A stretch of DNA of 7,049 nucleotides from Verrucomicrobiota bacterium. GTDB taxonomy: Bacteria > Verrucomicrobiota > Verrucomicrobiia > Opitutales > Oceanipulchritudinaceae. The position numbers were made by a program, and so were the translations under genes. Below the pieces are notes generated by a model that worked only from the letters and a program-made list of their open reading frames with translations, was not told where the DNA came from and made no database searches. Position 1 is the first letter of the stretch. Each line of letters opens with the position of its first letter. The stretch lies in the NCBI GenBank assembly GCA_009908535.1, contig JAAAOD010000048.1:1-7049 (forward strand), in the 5' to 3' direction. Positions 1 through 5,132 of the stretch are shown piece after piece.

Positions 1-195
1 CAACCCGAGGAGTATCTCGATCTGCTGAAACGAATCCGCGACGCCGGCAAGCTCTGCCAGGTCTACGTCACGCCGCAAGGGGCCCTGAAGATCCAAGAGG
101 AACTCGGCGGCAAGGGGTTCGCCTTTCAGATCGTCCACGATGGCATGGACGAGGCCGCGGCCCGTGATTTCATTGTTCACCTCCTTCGTATCTGA
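1..195 (+). CDS. Unrecognised protein, C-terminal fragment (5' end outside window)
   Basis: Frame 1 is open from the first base to a TGA at 193-195, giving the last 64 residues of a protein that begins upstream. The fragment starts QPEEYLDLLKRIRDAG and ends RDFIVHLLRI. It looks like a soluble alpha/beta domain: a helix (EYLDLLKRIRDAG), a strand (KLCQVYVTP), another helix, a strand (GFAFQIVHDG) and a terminal helix. The alternation of charged and hydrophobic residues and the GC-rich third codon positions support real coding. I see no catalytic motif, membrane segment or sorting signal, and I do not recognise the family from this end alone. It is followed by a 152-bp non-coding gap containing a hairpin that could end its transcript, so it is probably not in the same unit as the secreted proteins downstream. 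Confidence 0.7.
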   Translation, partial: QPEEYLDLLKRIRDAGKLCQVYVTPQGALKIQEELGGKGFAFQIVHDGMDEAAARDFIVHLLRI

Positions 196-211
196 ATTGC
201 CGCTTCTCCAG

Positions 212-241
212 TTACAAAATAAGGGGATTGCTCTATATATT
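212..241 (+). promoter_or_regulatory. Possible sigma70-type promoter for the PEP-CTERM gene
   Basis: The gap after the first gene is clearly richer in A and T than its surroundings, with a CTATATATTACTT stretch. TATATT (236-241) matches the -10 consensus well. The best partner 18 bp upstream, TTACAA (212-217), matches TTGACA poorly, so the -35 assignment is weak. The position, about 105 bp ahead of the ATG at 348, would put the hairpin at 291-318 inside the 5' leader. This is inference from base composition and a single box; start-site mapping is absent. Confidence 0.3.
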
Positions 242-290
242 ACTTAGGGTGAGTGCGTTGTAATCCAACTGTTGAGAGAAATCGCTTGTC

Positions 291-318
291 AGGCGGCAGA
301 AAAAAGGTTCTGTCGCCT
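291..318 (+). terminator. Strong 11-bp hairpin; weak terminator or 5' leader element
   Basis: The arms 291-301 (AGGCGGCAGAA) and 308-318 (TTCTGTCGCCT) pair over 11 bp with one G-U wobble (296/313) around a 6-nt loop AAAAGG. Only three T residues follow (318-320) before ACCC, so the U-tract expected of an efficient intrinsic terminator is short. It lies 95 bp after the first gene's stop and 29 bp before the ATG of the PEP-CTERM gene. It may end transcription of the upstream gene, or act as an attenuator or stabilising leader structure for the secreted-protein genes. On the opposite strand no T-run follows, so a bidirectional terminator is unlikely. Confidence 0.45.
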
Positions 319-347
319 TTACCCAACCAAGCCAAGTGTTTTTCCTA

Positions 348-932
348 ATGAATAAATCAACAATTAAGCTAGCGGTTCTTCTGGTCTGTTTCCTTCCGCT
401 TTCCTGTTCGGCCGTTCTCAATATTACGGTCGACAGCCTGACGAACACTTCCATCACCTTCACTCTCAAAGGAACCCCTTCGTCGGGTGCGTCAGTGGAA
501 AACCCGAATCGGCTTTACATCCAGGCGCCCGGTATATCCTGGGTTAGCGGACCGAGTAGTCCCAGCTACAATATCCTGGACGCATCCGCTTCGCCGCTTT
601 CCAACGCGGACTTTACCACAGACGTAGCTGCCACGGACTTCACGCTTTCCGGGAGCGGTGACTACATCGTGATGTGGTTCGACGGGGACCTCGGCGATCT
701 TGACGGCAACGGCACCAAAGCTGTGGGTAGCGGCGTGCCGGTTACGTTTTCCACCACCGACTCCACCACCTTTAATCCTGCCGCCCTGAGCAGTCTCATC
801 CTGACATGGGGAACCAACGGCGGAAATCGGCAACCCTTCGGTGTTGTTCAGTCGGCCGTCCCGGAACCTTCCACCTTCGCGCTCATCGGAGGACTCCTCG
901 CTTTAGGATTGGTTTTACGCAGGCGTCTTTGA
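348..932 (+). CDS. Small secreted PEP-CTERM sorting domain protein
   Basis: This 194-residue protein is exported and should be processed by an exosortase. The N-terminus (MNKSTIK, then the hydrophobic LAVLLVCFLPL, then SCSA before VLNI) is a classical signal peptide with a likely cleavage after Ala. The C-terminus (171-194) has the three parts of a PEP-CTERM tail: VPEPST, a hydrophobic helix (FALIGGLLALGLVL) and a basic end (RRRL). The middle is rich in Ser, Thr, Gly and Asp, low in Lys, and looks like a beta-sandwich; DLGDLDGNG could bind calcium. No enzymatic motif is visible. I prefer ATG 348 to an in-frame GTG at 336, because the GTG adds hydrophobic residues before the basic n-region; neither has a clear Shine-Dalgarno. 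Members of this class are usually secreted into or anchored at the outer surface and linked to exopolysaccharide. No exosortase gene is in the window. The CAP-domain gene begins 41 bp downstream and may share its transcript. Confidence 0.85.
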   Translation: MNKSTIKLAVLLVCFLPLSCSAVLNITVDSLTNTSITFTLKGTPSSGASVENPNRLYIQAPGISWVSGPSSPSYNILDASASPLSNADFTTDVAATDFTLSGSGDYIVMWFDGDLGDLDGNGTKAVGSGVPVTFSTTDSTTFNPAALSSLILTWGTNGGNRQPFGVVQSAVPEPSTFALIGGLLALGLVLRRRL

Positions 933-973
933 TTGCTTCGGGGATACCTTTTCCCTAAAGGATTGCCGCCGTT

Positions 974-3208
974 ATGGCAGAAGAGATGTTAGCATCGGCC
1001 AGCAGCGGTTGCGGGAAAACCATTCTTTGGGGGCCATTGCTCCTCGCGCTTTTTGCCACGGCCGCCTACAGCCAGGACAAGGTGAAGGCAGCCCCGCCCC
1101 CGGTGGTCGTGGAACGGGAGACTTCCGGACCCGGTGCCGTCCAGCCGGCCTCCACGCTGTACCCCATCGGCCAGCCGACTCCGGAGGAACAACTCTTTGT
1201 CGAACTGATCAACCGCGCCCGCGCCGACGCCGTCGCCGAGGCGCAGCGGTTGAAAAATACCGACGACCCGGACGTGCTGCGAGCGATCCACCAGCTCGGG
1301 GTCGATCTGGATGAAATGATCAACCAGTTCGCGACGCTTGAGCAAACCGTACCGCCCTTGGCCATCAATTCACAGCTGACGCAGATGGCCCGGTTGCACA
1401 GCGAGGACATGCTGGCCAACGTCTTCCAAGGGCATGTCAGCTCCGGCAATCCGCCGGCACCGTTCTCACCCGGTGATACGATCGGCGAACGCGCCACGGC
1501 CGTCGGTTATCCATGGACGCGTCTTCGCGAAAATGTTTTCGCCTACAGTTTTTCCGTCTGGTTCGGCCACGCCGGATTTCAAATCGACTGGGGCGACGAA
1601 GAAAAGGATCCCGACGGGGTTGAATTCGGCATGCAAGTCCCCCCGGGTCATCGGGAAACCATCCACTCCCCGAATGTTCGGGAAATCGGAGTAGGGGTCG
1701 TCCTGGGAACCAATTCGAATGGAGGAGATCCCGTCGGTCCCATGCTGGTGACGCAGGACTTCGGGACGCAGGGGGGCGATACGCCCTTCATTACCGGGGT
1801 CGCCTATCTCGACGTGGACGGGGACCATTTCTACGACATGGGCGAAGGCCTCGGGGGCATTGAAGTGCAGGTGAACGGGGCCACGCAGTACGCCATCACG
1901 GCATCCAGCGGCGGCTATGCCGTCCCCGTGCCGGGGAACGGCAGCTACGACCTCACTTTCAGCGGACCGAATTTCACTTCCTTCATGGAAACGGTGACTG
2001 TGAGCGACAATGAGAACGTGAAGCTGGATCTCGTCCTGACCTTCAGCCCGCCCGTGATCAGCGGGGGTAGCCCTGAAATGGTGCTTGGCATGGCAGAGGA
2101 GTTGCAGCTGTCCAGTGGGAATGCCGCCGAATTTTTCGAGGTGCAGGTGCTCAGAGATGAGAATCTCGCCGTGTTCGAGGGAGGTGAAAACGGAGCTGGA
2201 AAGGTAGTTATCTCGCAATCGGGTTCCTACGATGTTCTGCAGTCGGGCAAGGTGAACAGTGGCAGTTCCGCTTTCCACCTCGCCCATCCCCTTGGCAGCG
2301 GACCCGGTGAAGTGATCGAGCTCGATCGAAACCTACTGATTACTTCCGGTACCGAACTGACCTTTGCCAGCCAGCTTGGGGACGCCACCGAGGCCCAGGT
2401 GGCGATGGTCGAAGTCTTGCCGGAAGGGAGCACTGACTGGACGGTGGTGTGGGATAAACCAGGCTACGCCGATGTGAGTGACCGGGAAACTTCCTTTTCC
2501 AACATAACGGTTGATCTGGCTTCTTACGCCGGACAAATCATCCGACTGCGCTTTCGTTACTATTATCCCGGACTGCCGGAAACTCTTTATTGGCCCGGAA
2601 CCTCAACCGACACCGGTTGGTTGATTGACGACATCGCCCTCTCTAATGCGGAGGAACTTATCGAAAGCCGTTTTTTAAGCACCGGCGACCCCGCCTTCAC
2701 TTACACCCCTGCCGAGAGTGGCGATTTCCACCTGCGGGCCCGCGCCGTGAACGGTACCAACGCCTTTCCGTGGGGCCCCTCCATTGCGGTTTCGGTGGAG
2801 GCCGGTCTCCTACCGTGGCAGGAAGCATGGTTCAGCGCCGCCGAGCTGGCTGATCCGGCGCTCGAAGCCACCCTCTGGGGCAATGCGGCCGATCCGGACG
2901 GCGACGGCCTCAGCAACTGGTTCGAATACGCTCTTGGCGGCAATCCGCTCCTGCCCGATAATGCTGCCGTTCGCCCGGAATACCGGGAAGTGGGTAATAC
3001 CCTGGAATTGGTTTTCACCAAGGTGCAGGAGGGCGTCAGCTACGAGGTCCGGCAGAGTCCGTCCATGGAGGCCGGGAGCTGGACCACCGCCGGCGTGACG
3101 ATGACGCCCGATCCGGCCGGAGCCCCCACCGGTACCGAGATCCGCGCCGAGGTGCCGATCCCTACCGGCGACCCGGTGCTGCTGCGCCTGGAAGTGCCCG
3201 CACCCTGA
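974..3208 (+). CDS. Large secreted CAP/SCP-domain protein with SdrD_B-like and MAM-like modules
   Basis: This 744-residue modular exported protein starts at ATG 974, preceded by AAAGGA at 957-962; ATG 986 is an alternative. Residues 16-33 form a hydrophobic signal segment ending AYS before QDK. Residues about 70-265 form a CAP (SCP/PR-1/Ags) domain: FVELINRARADA, then PLAINSQLTQMARLHSEDM, GH at 153-154, REN at 185-187 (the family's GEN), and GHRETIHSPNVREIGVGVV at 225-243. About 35 extra residues (90-125) sit between the first helix and the PLAIN segment. Residues 273-357 resemble an SdrD_B or carboxypeptidase-regulatory beta-sandwich (ITGVAYLDVDGD... MGEGLGGIEVQVNG). Residues about 410-560 resemble the MAM-like module of immune-inhibitor-A-type proteins (LASYAGQIIRLRFRYYYPG, then GWLIDDIAL). 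Residues 640-658 contain DPDGDGLSNWFEYALGGNP, a calcium-loop pattern common in verrucomicrobial exported proteins. The protein ends LRLEVPAP with no recognisable sorting tail. CAP domains may bind lipids or have other roles; the substrate cannot be told. Confidence 0.85.
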   Translation: MAEEMLASASSGCGKTILWGPLLLALFATAAYSQDKVKAAPPPVVVERETSGPGAVQPASTLYPIGQPTPEEQLFVELINRARADAVAEAQRLKNTDDPDVLRAIHQLGVDLDEMINQFATLEQTVPPLAINSQLTQMARLHSEDMLANVFQGHVSSGNPPAPFSPGDTIGERATAVGYPWTRLRENVFAYSFSVWFGHAGFQIDWGDEEKDPDGVEFGMQVPPGHRETIHSPNVREIGVGVVLGTNSNGGDPVGPMLVTQDFGTQGGDTPFITGVAYLDVDGDHFYDMGEGLGGIEVQVNGATQYAITASSGGYAVPVPGNGSYDLTFSGPNFTSFMETVTVSDNENVKLDLVLTFSPPVISGGSPEMVLGMAEELQLSSGNAAEFFEVQVLRDENLAVFEGGENGAGKVVISQSGSYDVLQSGKVNSGSSAFHLAHPLGSGPGEVIELDRNLLITSGTELTFASQLGDATEAQVAMVEVLPEGSTDWTVVWDKPGYADVSDRETSFSNITVDLASYAGQIIRLRFRYYYPGLPETLYWPGTSTDTGWLIDDIALSNAEELIESRFLSTGDPAFTYTPAESGDFHLRARAVNGTNAFPWGPSIAVSVEAGLLPWQEAWFSAAELADPALEATLWGNAADPDGDGLSNWFEYALGGNPLLPDNAAVRPEYREVGNTLELVFTKVQEGVSYEVRQSPSMEAGSWTTAGVTMTPDPAGAPTGTEIRAEVPIPTGDPVLLRLEVPAP

Positions 3209-3471
3209 TGACCGAACCGCTGTCGCTGGTTCGCTACGGGATGACCGAACCGCTTTCGCCGGTTCGCTACGGGATGACCGAACCGCTTTCGCCGGTTCGC
3301 TACGGGAAGACCGAACCGCTGTCGCTGGTTCGCTACGGGAGGACCGAACCGCTGTCGCCGGTTCGCTACGGGAGGACCGAACCGCTCTCGCTGGTTCGCT
3401 ACGGGAGGACCGAACCGCTCTCGCCGGTTCGCTACGGGAAGACCGAACCGCTTTCGCCGGTTCGCTACGGT
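3208..3471 (+). repeat. Tandem array of eight 33-bp repeats, each able to form a hairpin
   Basis: Eight uninterrupted 33-bp units begin at 3208, 3241, 3274, 3307, 3340, 3373, 3406 and 3439. Each unit reads A-N-G, then ACCGAACCGCT, then N-TCGC-Y, then GGTTCGCTACGGG. Only unit positions 2 (T, A or G), 15 (G, T or C), 20 (T or C) and the last base of the final unit vary; units 2 and 3 are identical. Within each unit positions 6-12 (CGAACCG) pair with 20-26 (C/T then GGTTCG) around a 7-nt loop, and the T/C at position 20 keeps the closing pair as G-U or G-C. GGTTCG can also pair with the CGAACC of the next unit, so two folding registers compete. There are no unique spacers, so it is not a CRISPR array, and no T-run follows, so it is not an ordinary terminator. 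It fills most of the space between the CAP gene and the carboxylase operon. Confidence 0.95.
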
Positions 3472-3519
3472 TTCTCCTTCCCTAACAAGGGCTTGCTAAA
3501 GGGCGGGGCCTCTTCGTAA
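3208..3519 (+). CDS. Doubtful ORF across the repeat array (11-residue repeats)
   Basis: The repeat array can be read as a 103-residue protein of eight 11-residue units, [M/K/R]TEPLS[L/P]VRYG, plus a unique tail FSFPNKGLLKGGASS. Its ATG overlaps the stop of the CAP gene (TGATG), which would permit coupled translation. Against a real gene: 33 is a multiple of three, so any frame without a stop in one unit stays open throughout, and at least four of the six frames are open across the array. The base changes at unit position 15 are silent in this frame (CTG, CTT, CTC) but those at 2 and 20 change the amino acid. There is no signal peptide, known domain or ribosome-binding site of its own. I consider non-coding repeat DNA more likely; it is listed so the ORF is not lost. 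Confidence 0.2.
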   Translation: MTEPLSLVRYGMTEPLSPVRYGMTEPLSPVRYGKTEPLSLVRYGRTEPLSPVRYGRTEPLSLVRYGRTEPLSPVRYGKTEPLSPVRYGFSFPNKGLLKGGASS

Positions 3520-3531
3520 AGTCCCGGTTCG

Positions 3532-5115
3532 ATGAGTGATGAGTTGGAGGAAAGGCCGTCGGCCCCGTCCGGGGAGGAACGCCTCGAGGACTTGCGGGAG
3601 CGGAAGCGCGCGATGCGGCTCGGGGGCGGGGAGGCCCGCCTCAAAGCCCAGCAGGAGCGCGGCAAGCTCGGGGTCTGGGACCGGATCGAGTACTTCTTCG
3701 ACGAGGGAACCTTTGTCGAGGTGGGCGGTTTCGTCGAACTGCGCGCCCGCCATTTCGGGCTCGATAAGAAGGCGGTTTCCGGGGACGGGGTGGTGACGGG
3801 CTTCGGGCGCGTCAACGGCGAACTCGTCTACATGGCCGCGCAGGATTTCACCGTGCTGGGCGGATCCCTCGGGGAGATGCACGGCAAGAAGGTCGCCAAT
3901 ATTCTCGACCAGGCGGTGCGCAACGGGGCGCCGGTGGTATTGCTGAACGACTCCGGCGGGGCCCGCATCCAGGAGGGTATCGGTTCGCTCTGCGGCTACG
4001 GGGACATTTTCTTCCGCAACACGCGCGCCTCTGGCGTCATTCCGCAGATCAGTGTCATCATGGGTCCCTGCGCCGGTGGGGCGGTGTACTCGCCGGGCAT
4101 CACCGATTTCGTCGCCATGGTGAAGGGGACTTCCAACATGTTCATCACGGGACCGGATGTCATCAAAACGGTGACCGGCGAAGAGGTGAGCAAGGAGGAC
4201 CTTGGTGGTCCGGAAATCCATCACGAGCGTTCGGGGGTCGCCACCTTCGTCGGCGAAGATGACGAAACCACCCTCGGCTGGGTGCGTCGGCTCCTTTCCT
4301 ATCTGCCTCCGAACAACGAGGAGCCGCCCCCGATCACCAATCCTGTCAATCGCATCGCCGAGAACGAGACCGACCTCGGTGATATCGTTCCCGACAACGC
4401 GAACAAGAGCTACGAAATGCGGGAGGTGATCGACCGCGTTGTCGACGGGCACTCCTTTTTCGAGCTACAGGCTGGATACGCTCCCAATGTCATTATCGGG
4501 TTTTCGCGTATCGATGGTATCAGTACGGGCATCATCGCGAACAACCCCCGCCACCTCGCCGGCTGCATCGATGTCAACGCCTCCGACAAGGCGGCCCGCT
4601 TCGTCCGCTTCTGCGATGCCTTCAACATCCCGCTGCTGACCCTCGTCGATGTGCCCGGGTTCCTCCCCGGGGTGGACCAGGAGTACGCCGGGATCATCCG
4701 CCACGGGTCCAAACTTCTCTACGCCTACAGTGAGGCGACGGTGCCGAAAATGACCGTGATCCTGCGCAAGGCGTACGGGGGCGCCTACATCTGCATGTGT
4801 TCCAAGCACCTCGGCGCCGACATGGTGCTGGCGTGGCCGGGCGCCGAAATCGCCGTCATGGGGCCGAAGGGGGCCGTCAACGTGATTTTCCGCAAGGAGA
4901 TCGCCGGGAGCGACAATCCCGAAGAGAGAACCGCGTCGCGGGAAAGGGAATACATCGAGACTTTCGCCAATCCCCGCATGGCCGCTTCCCTCGGTTATAT
5001 CGACGATATTATCGAACCGGGCCAGACGGCCGGGGTCGTCCGCAAATACCTCTGGTCGCTGAGTGACAAGAACGAGCCGCGCCCGCGCCGCAAGCACGGC
5101 AATATTCCGCTTTAA
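3532..5115 (+). CDS. Acyl-CoA carboxylase carboxyltransferase (beta) subunit, PccB/MmdA family
   Basis: This 527-residue protein moves the carboxyl group between biotin on a carrier protein and an acyl-CoA in the cytoplasm; length and ends fit the PccB/MmdA/transcarboxylase-12S family. The N-terminal half carries DSGGARIQEG (140-149) and GPCAGGAVYSPG (178-189), the acyl-CoA side oxyanion region. The C-terminal half carries DVPGFLPG (373-380), RKAYGGAYICMCSKHLGAD (412-430) and AWPGAEIAVMGPKGAVN (434-450), the biotin side. It ends KHGNIPL, like many PccB proteins. Both oxyanion Gly-Gly pairs are present, so the enzyme looks active. After GGAY the residue is Ile420, where true propionyl-CoA carboxylases have Asp (GGAYD); MmdA and 12S proteins also lack this Asp, so the substrate is open. 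ATG 3532 has no Shine-Dalgarno; TTGCTA (3493-3498) and TAAAGT (3517-3522), 18 bp apart, are a weak possible promoter implying a very short leader. It is the first gene of the carboxylase operon. Confidence 0.93.
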   Translation: MSDELEERPSAPSGEERLEDLRERKRAMRLGGGEARLKAQQERGKLGVWDRIEYFFDEGTFVEVGGFVELRARHFGLDKKAVSGDGVVTGFGRVNGELVYMAAQDFTVLGGSLGEMHGKKVANILDQAVRNGAPVVLLNDSGGARIQEGIGSLCGYGDIFFRNTRASGVIPQISVIMGPCAGGAVYSPGITDFVAMVKGTSNMFITGPDVIKTVTGEEVSKEDLGGPEIHHERSGVATFVGEDDETTLGWVRRLLSYLPPNNEEPPPITNPVNRIAENETDLGDIVPDNANKSYEMREVIDRVVDGHSFFELQAGYAPNVIIGFSRIDGISTGIIANNPRHLAGCIDVNASDKAARFVRFCDAFNIPLLTLVDVPGFLPGVDQEYAGIIRHGSKLLYAYSEATVPKMTVILRKAYGGAYICMCSKHLGADMVLAWPGAEIAVMGPKGAVNVIFRKEIAGSDNPEERTASREREYIETFANPRMAASLGYIDDIIEPGQTAGVVRKYLWSLSDKNEPRPRRKHGNIPL

Positions 5116-5116
5116 G

Positions 5117-5126
5117 AAAAGGAGGG
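5117..5126 (+). promoter_or_regulatory. Strong Shine-Dalgarno before the biotin-carboxylase-like gene
   Basis: AAAAGGAGGG sits in the 17-bp gap after the carboxyltransferase stop, with GGAGG ending 7 nt before ATG 5133. It is the only strong Shine-Dalgarno in the window and fixes this start. The other genes have weak or no such site. Confidence 0.85.
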
Positions 5127-5132
5127 AAGCCC

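Noticed and set aside
390..410. Lipoprotein signal (lipobox) in the PEP-CTERM protein
   Set aside because: The residues before Cys are P-L-S, not the usual L-[A/S]-[G/A]; cleavage after CSA as an ordinary signal peptide fits better.
947..961. Hairpin CCTTT-TCCCT-AAAGG covering the Shine-Dalgarno of the CAP gene
   Set aside because: A perfect but only 5-bp stem of mixed A-T and G-C pairs; too weak and too likely by chance to call a regulatory switch.
1466..2287. 273-residue open frame on the minus strand inside the CAP gene
   Set aside because: Antisense shadow of the modular secreted protein; composition is His/Arg/Gly-rich without recognisable motifs.
3208..3471. CRISPR array
   Set aside because: The repeats are contiguous 33-bp units with no unique spacers; taking GGTTCG...CGAACC as the repeat leaves 9-nt near-identical 'spacers'. 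No cas genes are present.
3439..3520. Intrinsic terminator at the end of the repeat array
   Set aside because: The last hairpin is followed by TACGGTTTCTCC, without a run of T residues directly after a stem; other short pairings near 3480-3510 are only about 4 bp.
3493..3522. Promoter TTGCTA-18 bp-TAAAGT before the carboxylase operon
   Set aside because: Four of six matches in each box and 18-bp spacing are compatible with a weak promoter, but this level of match is common by chance; kept only as a remark in the gene entry.
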